A stretch of DNA of 64,000 nt from Haloferax mucosum ATCC BAA-1512 (GTDB lineage: Archaea > Halobacteriota > Halobacteria > Halobacteriales > Haloferacaceae). The notes under the pieces are model-generated. The model saw only the letters and a program-made list of their open reading frames with translations. It made no database searches and was not told where the DNA came from. The stretch lies in assembly GCF_000337815.1 (NCBI RefSeq), contig NZ_AOLN01000006.1, forward strand, positions 295,377-359,376, read 5' to 3'. This document shows, piece by piece, positions 1 through 8,110 of the stretch (the stretch's first letter is position 1; the number at the start of each line of letters is the position of its first letter). The translations under genes were made by a program, and so were the position numbers.

Positions 1-1
1 C

Positions 2-985
2 GTCGTGACGACGCTTTTCGAACGCCTGTCGTGTCTCTCGACGACGAACCACGCGGCGATTCACACGACGACTCGCGTTCGGGCGACGTTCTCTCCGGAA
101 TTCGTCTACGTCGATACGCGACAGACGACGAGCGGGTTCGCGTTTTATCACGCTGTGTTGGACGCCATCGTGGACGACGACATCCCGAGACAGGGCGTCA
201 AGACCGAGACGCTCCAATCGCGGCTTCAACAGGTGTTAGAGCGCCCGAAATCTGGGGTGGTACTCGCGGTTGACCACCTCGGCGAACCCGGAACAATCGG
301 TGACTCGGAGTTCATCGACATCTGCGCCGGCCTCCCGAGCAACATCAGTTGGATTGCGATTTCGCGGACGGAACCGTCGGAGACGCCGTTGACCGACTAC
401 ACCGCGGCGCAGATAGAAATCGAGCGCTACCAGCGCCAAGTGCTGGTTGACGTGTTGATGACGCGAGCTTCGGCCGGCGGCTCTCGGCAGTCATTAGACC
501 ACCGTCTCGCCTGCGACATCGCAGATTGGGCCGACGGTGACGCTCACGATGCGCTCGCCGCGCTGTTCGGTGCGGCCGATAGCGCGATGCTCAATCAGCA
601 CGCGACGATAACGGCCGCGGACGTCAACGCCGGTATCGAGGCTGTCCCGCGACCCGGTATCTCACTCGGGCGCGCGTTCGCGTTGCCGACGAATCGCCAG
701 CGGGTGCTCAGGCATCTGCTCGAACTACAGACCGACCAACCCGATTCCGTGCGAGAGGCGAGCGAACGCATCTCGGAGTCGGTTTCCCTCTCGGCCGCGA
801 CGATCAAGCGCATCCTCTACGAACTCGCCGAAGACGGCATCGTGAGACGCGTCACTGCCGAGCGAACGAATCGAAAAGGGCGACCACCGAGTCGGCTCGA
901 ACCGTGTTTCCCGACGGTCGTCTTCGAGCGGTTGTTCGCGTTGAACTACGCGACGAAGCTCTCGGACGCGGCGCAGGCGCAGTAG
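2..985 (+). CDS. Orc1/Cdc6-like AAA ATPase, C-terminal part (cut by window edge)
   Basis: About 327 residues are visible and the frame stays open to the left edge, so the true start and the Walker A region lie outside the window. Near residue 85 a hydrophobic strand ending in AVDHLGE looks like a degenerate Walker B, followed by an SRTEP segment at a sensor-1-like position. The last 100 residues look like a winged-helix domain (QRVLRHLLEL, then a helix-turn-helix with ATIKRILYELAEDG and a basic RTNRKGRPP wing). This order fits the Orc1/Cdc6 family of origin-binding initiator-like proteins, many of which in haloarchaea are accessory copies. No origin repeats are visible beside it. It converges with the next gene, 4 bases away. 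It could also be a related AAA plus winged-helix ATPase without a replication role. Confidence 0.6.
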   Translation, partial: VVTTLFERLSCLSTTNHAAIHTTTRVRATFSPEFVYVDTRQTTSGFAFYHAVLDAIVDDDIPRQGVKTETLQSRLQQVLERPKSGVVLAVDHLGEPGTIGDSEFIDICAGLPSNISWIAISRTEPSETPLTDYTAAQIEIERYQRQVLVDVLMTRASAGGSRQSLDHRLACDIADWADGDAHDALAALFGAADSAMLNQHATITAADVNAGIEAVPRPGISLGRAFALPTNRQRVLRHLLELQTDQPDSVREASERISESVSLSAATIKRILYELAEDGIVRRVTAERTNRKGRPPSRLEPCFPTVVFERLFALNYATKLSDAAQAQ

Positions 986-989
986 CAGG

Positions 990-2315
990 TTAGGCGTGCG
1001 TCTGTGTCACGCCGACGACGCTATCGAGCGCAGTTTCGAGAATGTCGATAGCGAGGTCGAGTTCGCGTTCGGTCACGTCGAGCGGCGGAAGCAACCGGAG
1101 CGACCGCTTGCCACAACCGAGCGTGAGCAGACCCTCGCCTAACGCCGCTTTCAGCGCCTCGTCGCGGTGCTCTTTGGTGTCGAATTCAATCGCCGTCATC
1201 AGACCGAGACCGCGAACGTCGGTGACGCAGTCCGCGCGCCCGGCGAGCGTGTCGAGACGGTCGCGGAGGTACGTCCCTTTCTCGGTCGCGTTCGACATCA
1301 GATTCTGTTCTTCGATGAGTTCGAGCGTCAGCGCGCCCTGAATCGACGCGAGAATGTCGCCCGCGCCCCACGTCGAGGAGAGGCGCGCTTCGGTATCGGG
1401 AAAGAGGTCGTCGTTCGACACCGTCGCGCCGACGCGGAGGGCTTTCGCGCTGGTAATCACGTCGGGTTCGAGGTCGTAGTGGTCGGACGCCCACATCTCG
1501 CCGGTACGGCCGACACCGGACTGGATTTCGTCGGCGATGACGGGGATGTCGTGTTCGCTACAGATAGCCTGCACTTCGCGCATGAACTCCTCGCTGGGCA
1601 CGCGGTAGCCGCCTTCGCCTTGGACCGGTTCGAGGATGAGGAAGGCGACCTGCTCGGCTGGGAGATGGCCGTGTTTCGCGTCCAGTTTCTCGCGGAGCCC
1701 TTCGAGTCCCGCCATCGAGTACGGAGCGTCGTGAATCCCGCTTATCTCGGGGAACTTCCGCCGGTGGACGGACTTCGAGCGGTTGAGCGAGAGCGCGCCG
1801 AGGGTTCGACCGTGGAACGCGCCTTCGAAGGTGATGCCGTACTTCGGCGTTTCGCAGTGGTCGTAGCAGATTTTGATGGCGTTTTCGACCGCCTCGGCGC
1901 CGGAGTTCGACAGGAAGACCGTATCCATGCCGTAGTGGTCCGTGGCGTCCGTCAGGAGGTCCATGAGATGGGACGGACCGGGAAGCGACGTCGTCTCCGG
2001 CGTGCCGCCGGTGCTCACGTAGAAGTCCTGTCCGGCGATTTTCATCGGGTCAACGAGGTCGAGACCGTCGAGACGCGCTTTCAGTTCGGGGTTGTTGTAG
2101 CCGAGCGGCGCGGCGGCGACGTGGCTGGTGAAGTCCAGCAACACGTTGCCGTCCGGGTCGGTACAGAACGGCCCGATTGCGTCTTTCGTGATGTCCCACA
2201 CGAACTCGTAGACGTACGTACTGGTCGCGGCCGTCTCCTGATGATATTCGACCCACTCCGTCGCTTTTGGACCGGGAAGCGACGTCACACTCGGCTCGAC
2301 AGAATCTCGATCCAT
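990..2315 (-). CDS. Class III (GabT-like) PLP aminotransferase
   Basis: The 441-residue protein has the usual length of the ornithine/4-aminobutyrate aminotransferase family, which uses PLP to move an amino group from an omega-amino acid to a 2-oxo acid. Visible landmarks are FLSNSGAEAVENAIK (PLP phosphate binding), the FEGAFHGRT motif, ILEPVQGEGGY, DEIQSGVGRTG (PLP ring aspartate) and TSAKALRVGATV, whose lysine should form the Schiff base; this last motif departs from the usual AKGLGGG. The open frame extends further upstream, but the ATG at 2315 is chosen because family homology begins there and a TATA-like box lies 26-35 bases before it. It is downstream of, and in the same orientation as, an IclR regulator that may control it. 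The substrate cannot be told from sequence. Confidence 0.88.
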   Translation of the reverse strand: MDRDSVEPSVTSLPGPKATEWVEYHQETAATSTYVYEFVWDITKDAIGPFCTDPDGNVLLDFTSHVAAAPLGYNNPELKARLDGLDLVDPMKIAGQDFYVSTGGTPETTSLPGPSHLMDLLTDATDHYGMDTVFLSNSGAEAVENAIKICYDHCETPKYGITFEGAFHGRTLGALSLNRSKSVHRRKFPEISGIHDAPYSMAGLEGLREKLDAKHGHLPAEQVAFLILEPVQGEGGYRVPSEEFMREVQAICSEHDIPVIADEIQSGVGRTGEMWASDHYDLEPDVITSAKALRVGATVSNDDLFPDTEARLSSTWGAGDILASIQGALTLELIEEQNLMSNATEKGTYLRDRLDTLAGRADCVTDVRGLGLMTAIEFDTKEHRDEALKAALGEGLLTLGCGKRSLRLLPPLDVTERELDLAIDILETALDSVVGVTQTHA

Positions 2316-2340
2316 ACTCACCCAGTACTTAACAATCATA

Positions 2341-2350
2341 CATAAATTTA
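2341..2350 (-). promoter_or_regulatory. TATA-like box of the aminotransferase gene
   Basis: On the minus strand the sequence TAAATTTATG lies 26-35 bases upstream of the ATG at 2315, the spacing expected for a leaderless haloarchaeal transcript. It supports the chosen start and suggests that the gene has its own promoter rather than depending on readthrough from the IclR gene. Confidence 0.6.
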
Positions 2351-2592
2351 GCTGATAAACGTTGTATCGGCTCGAACGACCCTCTGAGCGAGCCGATTGT
2401 CTCGTTCCCATCGAGCCAGTTTTGATAATTTCGAACAAGATAGTCTCAAGTGAACATCTAACAAAGTACAACTCTATGTCTCTTTCGTACAGTTCGGCGG
2501 CGGATACCAACGATGACGAAGCCGACGACTCCCGTCGTATCCGCGAGACGGTTGGCGGAACGAGCTTTGCAAGTATCAAACAGCCAATCGAG

Positions 2593-3396
2593 TCAGCGGT
2601 TCCGTTCGAAGACGGTCGTTTCGAGGTTCACCTCGATGATGTTCGCCGCTTGCATCACGAGTTCGGGAATCTCTGTGTGGAATCGCTCGCCGGAGAGCCT
2701 GCTCGTCGGGGCCGTCACGCTGACCGCGCCGGAGACGTCGCCGTCAACGCCGCGAATCGGCGCGCCGATAGACCGCATCCCGCGGAGTTCTTCTTCGTCG
2801 TTGATGGCGTAGCCCTGCTCGCGTATCTGTTCGAGTTCCCGAAACAGGTGCTCGGGGTCGGTGATGGTGTTTTCCGTCTGCTCGGCGAGTCCCTGTTCGT
2901 CGATGATATCGCGGACGCGCGACTCGTTGAAGTGACTGAGCATCGCTTTCCCGGTCGATGTGCAGTGGAGGTACTGGGGTGCCTCGCGCATGCGGAGGTG
3001 GTAGTCCATCGCAATGGCGTTGTCACCGCGACTCTCGTACATGGTCACCTCCTTGCCACGATAGGAGACAGTCAGGTGGACGTACTCGCTCGTCTGTTCG
3101 GCGAGTTTGTCCACTTCCAGTTGCCCCGCTCGATAGAGGTCCGTCTCGTTGCGGACGGTTTCGCCCATCGTGACGAATCGAAATCCGAGTCGGTAGTGAC
3201 CGTCCGACTTCACGACGAATCCCTCGTCTTCGAGCGTTGCGAGGTACGTGTGGACCGTCCCCTTCGACGCGTCGAGTTCGTCACAGAGGTCGCCGAACGT
3301 CGGGTCGGACCGCCGCTGAATCGTGGCCAATATCTCGCTCGCCGTCTGCACGGATTTGATGCGGCGGGGGGCGTCCGCTTGCCGACTATCGTCCAT
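2593..3396 (-). CDS. IclR-family transcriptional regulator
   Basis: The 267-residue protein has the standard IclR layout: an N-terminal winged helix (SVQTASEILATIQ, then GDLCDELDASKGTVHTYL around residues 15-60) and a C-terminal effector-binding GAF-like domain containing the family signature near LHCTSTGKAMLS and the IREQGYAINDEE segment. IclR proteins repress or activate catabolic genes in response to small organic acids. It is encoded upstream of, and in the same direction as, the class III aminotransferase (277-base gap), and divergently from the NhaC antiporter leader, so both are plausible targets. The ATG at 3396 has a TATA-like element (CTATTACG on the minus strand) about 25 bases upstream. 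Confidence 0.88.
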   Translation of the reverse strand: MDDSRQADAPRRIKSVQTASEILATIQRRSDPTFGDLCDELDASKGTVHTYLATLEDEGFVVKSDGHYRLGFRFVTMGETVRNETDLYRAGQLEVDKLAEQTSEYVHLTVSYRGKEVTMYESRGDNAIAMDYHLRMREAPQYLHCTSTGKAMLSHFNESRVRDIIDEQGLAEQTENTITDPEHLFRELEQIREQGYAINDEEELRGMRSIGAPIRGVDGDVSGAVSVTAPTSRLSGERFHTEIPELVMQAANIIEVNLETTVFERNR

Positions 3397-3533
3397 ACGT
3401 GTCGCTTCTCACCGGACTCGTAATAGTTCTGGTATATCAAACAGTGAACGGCCAGCGTGTTTTATCAGTCCGCTTTCGGCCAGTACGCGTTTGGAATTCA
3501 CAAACATAACGGGACAGAATGTTCGAATACAAA

Positions 3534-3541
3534 ATTTATAT
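3534..3541 (+). promoter_or_regulatory. TATA box of the nhaC leader transcript
   Basis: The element ATTTATAT lies about 27-34 bases before an ATG at 3568 but more than 200 bases before the nhaC start. It predicts transcription starting near 3565, giving a leaderless start at the small ORF and an nhaC 5' leader of about 175 bases. Confidence 0.6.
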
Positions 3542-3567
3542 AGGACATTCATGATTGTTTGAGTGGT

Positions 3568-3750
3568 ATGGGTTGCCAACCACACGACCGCCGTCGGCAC
3601 GCCGCCGCGGGGGACTGGTTGCGAGCGTTCGCGTATCGGCTTTCAATCTCTCTCAGTAGGACCGCCCCGACGGCGGTGGCCGGCGAGTTCGACCGTTCAC
3701 CGGTGGTTGCTTCCCGACAGTACGCTTCGGAGGTGTCTCGATGGGATTAG
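3568..3750 (+). CDS. Small Arg-rich upstream ORF overlapping the nhaC start
   Basis: A 60-codon frame begins at an ATG correctly spaced from a TATA box and stops with TAG at 3748-3750, so it overlaps the nhaC ATG at 3741. The peptide is basic and Arg-rich with few acidic residues, unlike the acidic proteins around it, so it is probably a regulatory leader peptide rather than a working protein. A Shine-Dalgarno sequence for nhaC (GGAGGT, 3729-3734) lies inside its tail, six bases before the nhaC ATG. This arrangement would couple nhaC translation to translation of the small ORF. Whether it is translated is an inference. Confidence 0.4.
   Translation: MGCQPHDRRRHAAAGDWLRAFAYRLSISLSRTAPTAVAGEFDRSPVVASRQYASEVSRWD
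3661..3677 (+). promoter_or_regulatory. GC hairpin in the nhaC leader
   Basis: ACCGCC at 3661-3666 and GGCGGT at 3672-3677 are a perfect six-base inverted repeat around a five-base loop, within the upstream ORF. It could form a leader RNA stem that is opened by translating ribosomes. In GC-rich DNA such stems also arise by chance. Confidence 0.35.
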
Positions 3751-5210
3751 CGTTCGAGCCGCGGCTGTACGAGGACATCGACGCCGAAAAACGACCGTCG
3801 CTCGCCGAGGCGCTCGTCCCCGTCTTCGGAATGCTCGTCTTCCTCGGTGTGGGTATCGCCGGCTACGGACTGGACCCGCAGTTCCCGCTCTTTTGGGGCA
3901 TCACGTTCACGGGTCTCTTCAGTCGCTACTGGCTCGACATCTCGTGGGAGGAACTCTACAACGGCATCACGGACAGTCTCCACATGGGGATTCAGGTCAT
4001 CCTCATCATGTTCGTCGTCTACGCGCTCATCGCCACATGGGTCGCCGCGGGGACGATTCCGAGTCTGATGTACTACGGGTTGGAACTGTTGACGCCGAAG
4101 GTTTTCCTGCCCGTGACGGCGGTCCTCGCGGCTATCGTCACGTTCGCCATCGGGTCGTCGTGGACGGCCGCCGGAACCCTCGGCGTCTCGTTTATCGGTA
4201 TCGGTGCTGGGCTTGGTATCCCCGCGCCGATGACCGCGGGAGCCATCCTGTCGGGCGCGTACATGGGCGACAAGCAGTCGCCGCTTTCGGACACGACGAA
4301 CCTCGCGGCGGCCGTGACGAACACCGACCTGTTCGACCACGTCAACGCGATGCGAGACAGTTCGCTCGTCGCGTTCGTCATCGCGGTCGCACTGTACGCC
4401 ATCCTCGGCTTCCAGGCGTCCGGTGACATCCCGGTGGGCCGTATCGCAGAGATTCAAGGCGCACTCGTCGGGTCGTACGAGATTTCAGCCCTCACGTTCG
4501 TCCCGCTTTTGGTCACGTTCGGACTCGCCATTTACGGCGTCCCCGCGCTACCGACGCTCGGCGCGGGCGTGTTCGCGGGCGCGGCGACGGCAGTGACGAT
4601 GCAGGGAACGAACTTCGCCGACGTGTGGACGATTGCCCAGTCCGGAACGAGTCCCGCGACCGGGATGGAACTCGTCAACGGTCTGCTGTCCAACGGCGGC
4701 ATGATTGGCGGCGCGTGGGTCGTCACCATCGCCATCGCCGCGCTCTCGCTCGGTGGCATGCTCGAACGGGCCGGTATTCTCGCCGTCCTCGCACACCACC
4801 TCGGTCGGCTCAGCCGCGGCGTCGCCAGTCTGACCGGCGTCACCGCCGTCTCCGCGGTGTCGATGAACGTTCTCGCCGCAGAGCAGTATATCAGCATCGT
4901 CGTCCCCGGAATCACGCTTCGGAACCTCTACGAAGAACAGGGGCTCCAAAGCGAGAACCTCTCGCGGGCCATCGAATCCGCCGGAACGACGACGAGCGCG
5001 CTCATCCCGTGGAACAGCGGGGCGCTCTTTATGGCCGGGACGCTCGGGGTCGGCACCCTCGAATACGCTCCGTACTACTTCTTCGGCATCCTCTCTCCAG
5101 TGGTCTTACTGCTGATGGGTCTCACCGGCTGGCAAATCACGTACAAAGCGGGCGCGGCCCCCGCCGGTGCCGACGCGCACTCCGGGTCGGCATCGACGAC
5201 GGACGACTGA
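3741..5210 (+). CDS. nhaC: NhaC-type Na+/H+ antiporter
   Basis: The 489-residue integral membrane protein has about a dozen hydrophobic segments and the NhaC family signatures: FAIGSSWTAAGTLGVSFIGIG (first half), the SGAYMGDKQSPLSDTTNLAAA motif near residue 175, and the late ESAGTTTSALIPWNSGALFM motif. NhaC proteins exchange external protons for internal sodium and sometimes for organic substrates. The ATG at 3741 is preceded by an excellent Shine-Dalgarno (GGAGGT), which is unusual in haloarchaea and fits a leadered message. The neighbouring IclR regulator and aminotransferase make a role in importing an amino acid or organic acid possible, but plain sodium export is the default reading. Confidence 0.9.
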   Translation: MGLAFEPRLYEDIDAEKRPSLAEALVPVFGMLVFLGVGIAGYGLDPQFPLFWGITFTGLFSRYWLDISWEELYNGITDSLHMGIQVILIMFVVYALIATWVAAGTIPSLMYYGLELLTPKVFLPVTAVLAAIVTFAIGSSWTAAGTLGVSFIGIGAGLGIPAPMTAGAILSGAYMGDKQSPLSDTTNLAAAVTNTDLFDHVNAMRDSSLVAFVIAVALYAILGFQASGDIPVGRIAEIQGALVGSYEISALTFVPLLVTFGLAIYGVPALPTLGAGVFAGAATAVTMQGTNFADVWTIAQSGTSPATGMELVNGLLSNGGMIGGAWVVTIAIAALSLGGMLERAGILAVLAHHLGRLSRGVASLTGVTAVSAVSMNVLAAEQYISIVVPGITLRNLYEEQGLQSENLSRAIESAGTTTSALIPWNSGALFMAGTLGVGTLEYAPYYFFGILSPVVLLLMGLTGWQITYKAGAAPAGADAHSGSASTTDD

Positions 5211-5222
5211 AAGCGACGTGAG

Positions 5223-5942
5223 TCAGGGGTCGAGCAGTTTCGCCTCGGCCTTTCGGAGATGTTCGAGGACCGTGGTCTTCGAGATATCCAACTCATCGGC
5301 GAGTTCGCGGGTCGATACCTCGCGTGGCCAATTATAGTAGCCCCGCTCGCGGGCCAGTTCGAACACCTCGCGCTGTCGCGGTGAGAGCGTTTCGAGTTGG
5401 TGAACGTCTCGCGGCCCGCCGCTCACCGCACCGATGCGCGCGATTTTGATGTCCGCGTTCGACCGGTCTCTGACCGCGTCAAGCGCCGCTTCGATTTCGC
5501 TTCGTGTCCCCGTGTAGCGGACGTCCCAGTACTCTCGTCCGTCTTCGATTTTCCCCGGCGCACTGTGGACGAAACCCTGTTTTCGTAACTGGGGGAAGAT
5601 GAGGTCGTCGGGGTCGTATTCGACGAACACCTCGCGGGCGACTGCGCCGGGGGCGACGCGCTGTCTCCGCGTGTCGAACTGCGTTTGAATCTCCTCGATT
5701 GTACCGACGAGCGGCGACGACCCGACCGCCTCTATCAACTGCGTCACCTCCCGATCCGACTCGGCGTAGGCCGTGTACAGCCCGGTGACCGTCGATGACT
5801 CGGTCCCGTACGTCGGCGTCTCGTAGACGGCGTGGGCGATGATGCCTCCGGGCCGGTCGGCAGTCGCCTGAATAGCCCAACAGTTCGGGTGCCAGAGGTC
5901 GAGCGTCAAGTGAGTGCCTGTGTCAGTCATCGACGCGCTCAT
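5223..5942 (-). CDS. HTH-10 (bacterio-opsin-activator-like) transcriptional regulator
   Basis: The 239-residue protein ends in the HTH-10 domain typical of haloarchaeal BAT-like regulators: LSPRQREVFELARERGYYNWPREVSTRELADELDISKTTVLEHLRKAE in overall layout, with key residues LSPRQREV, YYNWPR and ELADELDISKTTV. The N-terminal 170 residues form the sensory part common to this family. It converges with nhaC, with only 12 bases between the stops. Two in-frame ATGs (5942 and 5930) are both possible starts. Its ligand and targets are not visible from the sequence. Confidence 0.85.
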   Translation of the reverse strand: MSASMTDTGTHLTLDLWHPNCWAIQATADRPGGIIAHAVYETPTYGTESSTVTGLYTAYAESDREVTQLIEAVGSSPLVGTIEEIQTQFDTRRQRVAPGAVAREVFVEYDPDDLIFPQLRKQGFVHSAPGKIEDGREYWDVRYTGTRSEIEAALDAVRDRSNADIKIARIGAVSGGPRDVHQLETLSPRQREVFELARERGYYNWPREVSTRELADELDISKTTVLEHLRKAEAKLLDP

Positions 5943-6062
5943 ACGGCTCTTGTGCGGTGCGTCGTGGTAAGTCTATCACTGTCGGTCGGCGTCGCCGGAA
6001 GACGGTGTGAGACGACCTCGCTCCGAGAGCGCGGCACGACAGTCACCCGGCGGCTGTGGGAC

Positions 6063-6500
6063 TCACTCGCTCGACGCCTCGGGCCGTGGAACGAGGACGA
6101 CCGGCACCGGCGACAGTCGCGCGAGTCGGTCCGCCGTGCTCCCGAGAATCGCCTCCGGGAGCGACGTACTGCCGTGACGACCGGCGACGACGAGGCCGGC
6201 ACCGACCGCTTCGGCGTGGGCGAGAATCCCGTCGGACGGCGTCTGCGCCCGGCGGACCTCGGTGTCGATAGTCACCGTCGGCCGGTCGCTGGCCGCGACG
6301 GACGCGTCCACGAGGTCTCGAATCGCGGCGTCCAACTCGGCGACGTCCTCCACGTCGAAGCCGAGCCGACCACCCGCGGACTCAACCACGGTTACCACGT
6401 GGACGGCGGCGTCGAACGCCGCGGCAATCGACAGCGCGTGTTCGAGCGCGGCGTTCGACGCGTCGGTTCCGTCGATGGCGACGAGGATGGATTCGTACAT
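6063..6500 (-). CDS. UspA-family universal stress protein
   Basis: The 145-residue protein is a single UspA domain: N-terminal strand YESILVAIDGTDAS with the conserved aspartate, and the C-terminal nucleotide-binding glycine motif G-RHGS-(9)-GSTA (GRHGSTSLPEAILGSTADRL) followed by SPVPVVLVP. The presence of the GxxG-9x-GST motif suggests that it binds ATP. Such proteins are soluble dimers linked to stress and to regulation of transporters. It lies between the HTH-10 gene (same strand, 120 bases downstream) and the divergent MgtC-like gene. Confidence 0.9.
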   Translation of the reverse strand: MYESILVAIDGTDASNAALEHALSIAAAFDAAVHVVTVVESAGGRLGFDVEDVAELDAAIRDLVDASVAASDRPTVTIDTEVRRAQTPSDGILAHAEAVGAGLVVAGRHGSTSLPEAILGSTADRLARLSPVPVVLVPRPEASSE

Positions 6501-6636
6501 AGTGGGTGACGCCGCGGCGCGGGCAAAAAGACTCTGTCGGGCATCCGCAGGAGCGAATCACCGCGACTGGCCACATAGCGACTAGTCCACATAGAAGGAT
6601 GTGAAGACAATTCTCATACATAGTCTATAGAGAATA

Positions 6637-6644
6637 TTTATATT
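6637..6644 (+). promoter_or_regulatory. TATA box of the MgtC/DUF4010 leader transcript
   Basis: TTTATATT lies 30-37 bases before the ATG of a short leader ORF at 6674 and about 120 bases before the start of the MgtC-like gene, predicting a leadered message with a leaderless upstream ORF. Confidence 0.55.
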
Positions 6645-6673
6645 GTGGGCGTATAGAGTGCACAGCTAATCAG

Positions 6674-6760
6674 ATGATTCGAAGAACGGAAGTCGGAGCG
6701 GTCACCCTCCAAAAGCGAGCGCGACCCGGGCGGGAGTTCGCCCGCCGGAGGCGGTACTGA
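6674..6760 (+). CDS. 28-codon Arg-rich leader ORF overlapping the MgtC-like gene
   Basis: The frame starts at an ATG close to the predicted transcription start and ends with TGA at 6758-6760, sharing one base with the ATG of the MgtC-like gene (TGATG). Ten of its 28 residues are arginine, with two consecutive runs (RR and RRRR), and it uses the codons AGA and AGG that are uncommon in haloarchaea. The Shine-Dalgarno GGAGG of the next gene (6747-6751) is inside its tail. It resembles in layout, not in sequence, the leader peptides that control mgtA and mgtC in bacteria. Translation and function are inferences. Confidence 0.4.
   Translation: MIRRTEVGAVTLQKRARPGREFARRRRY
6727..6751 (+). promoter_or_regulatory. 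Leader hairpin followed by Shine-Dalgarno
   Basis: CGGGCG (6727-6732) and CGCCCG (6739-6744) form a perfect six-base GC stem with a six-base loop, ending two bases before GGAGG (6747-6751), which is eight bases before the ATG at 6760. Folding of the stem, or ribosomes stalled in the leader ORF, could alter access to this ribosome site. Confidence 0.4.
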
Positions 6761-8007
6761 TGCAAATCGATGTGACGGTCCTCCCGATTAGTCCTCGCAT
6801 CACGCAACTGTTCATCGCGGCGGCGTTAGGGATGTTTCTCGGTCTCGAACGCGAGTGGTCACAGAAGTCGGCCGGAATCCGAACCTTCGCGCTCACGAGC
6901 CTCATCGGGGCGATTTCGACGACAATAGACAACAACGTCCTCCTGACGCTCGGAGGCGTGCTCGTCTTACTACAGGCGGTGCTTCTCGGGGCCGATGGAC
7001 TCCTCGAAGGGGAGTCGCCGCGGAGTCTCTCGTTGACGACATCGGCGTCGCTGTTCGTCGCTTACAGCGCCGGCGTGATGGTCGCCGCGGATTTCGTCCT
7101 CGAAGCGGTCATCCTCGTGATTATCTCGTCGGTCCTGTTGGTGTTGCGGCGAGAACTCCACCAGTTCGCGTGGGGACTCTCCAAAGAGGAGGTAAAGAGC
7201 GCGGCCGAGTTTGCGATTCTCGCGTTCGTCATCTACCCGATTCTCCCGTCAGAGCCGGTCGGGCCGTGGGACGCCATCCAACCGCAACTCGTCTGGTTGC
7301 TCGTCGTCGCCGTGAGCGGACTCGGCTTCGTCAACTACGTCATCATGCAACGCTACGGGAGCCGCGGCATCGCAATCACAGGCTTTTTCGGCGGTCTCGT
7401 CAACTCGACCGCGGTCATCGGCGAGTTCGCAGACCGGGCGGAACGCAACCGAGATATCCTCTCGCTTTCGGTCGGGGCGGTGTTGCTCGCGGACGCGGCG
7501 ATGGCCGTCAGAAACCTGTTTCTCGTCGGGGTGTTCATCCCCGAGGTCGTTCCGGAAGTCGGAACCCCGCTTGGGATTATCGCCATCGTCGGCGTCGGAC
7601 TGTCCGTCTATCTCACCGACTGGGACACCGAGCTACAGCTCGATTTCGACTCGCCGTTCAGCCTGTCAAACGCGCTCAAGTTCGGTGCGCTCTTCCTCGT
7701 GATTCTCGTCGCTTCGGCGGGCGCACAGCAGTTCTTCGGTGCGGCAGGGTTGGTGACGACGAGTTTCCTGAGCGGCCTCATTTCGAGCGGTTCGACGACG
7801 ACGACCGCGGTCACGCTCTACCTCGCCGGGACGGTGTCCGCCGACACCGCCGCGGCGAGTATTCTCGCCGGAACGAGCGCGAGCATCCTCATCAAAATCG
7901 TCCTCGCGGCCAGCATTAACCGCTCGCTGTTCCGACCCGTTGCGAAAGCGAGCAGCGCGCTCATCGCCGCTGGCATCCTCAGCGGCGCACTCCTAGCCGC
8001 GCTCTAA
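6760..8007 (+). CDS. MgtC/SapB-DUF4010 family membrane protein
   Basis: The 415-residue polytopic membrane protein begins with the MgtC/SapB signature (ALGMFLGLEREWSQKSAGIRTFALTSLIGA in outline; key residues GLERE and AGIRTFAL) and continues into a DUF4010 region with about ten hydrophobic segments and the FFGGLVNSTAVIGEF and LISSGSTTTTAVTLY motifs. MgtC proteins are tied to magnesium homeostasis and to control of ATP synthase in bacteria; the archaeal DUF4010 fusions have no settled substrate. Start choice is supported by the Shine-Dalgarno at 6747-6751. Its leader (small ORF plus hairpin) is treated separately. Confidence 0.85.
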   Translation: MQIDVTVLPISPRITQLFIAAALGMFLGLEREWSQKSAGIRTFALTSLIGAISTTIDNNVLLTLGGVLVLLQAVLLGADGLLEGESPRSLSLTTSASLFVAYSAGVMVAADFVLEAVILVIISSVLLVLRRELHQFAWGLSKEEVKSAAEFAILAFVIYPILPSEPVGPWDAIQPQLVWLLVVAVSGLGFVNYVIMQRYGSRGIAITGFFGGLVNSTAVIGEFADRAERNRDILSLSVGAVLLADAAMAVRNLFLVGVFIPEVVPEVGTPLGIIAIVGVGLSVYLTDWDTELQLDFDSPFSLSNALKFGALFLVILVASAGAQQFFGAAGLVTTSFLSGLISSGSTTTTAVTLYLAGTVSADTAAASILAGTSASILIKIVLAASINRSLFRPVAKASSALIAAGILSGALLAAL

Positions 8008-8074
8008 GTGCCCGTAATACATATTACTATTTTGAGATATGTTTGAAATATACTACTATATAATCATTCATAAC

Positions 8075-8083
8075 GTTTATACC
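8075..8083 (+). promoter_or_regulatory. TATA box of the phnDCEE operon
   Basis: GTTTATACC lies 28-36 bases upstream of the ATG at 8111 in an AT-rich stretch. This favours 8111 over the nearer ATG at 8090 as the leaderless start of the binding protein. Confidence 0.55.
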
Positions 8084-8110
8084 GAATGTATGTCTCAATG
8101 GAATACACTA

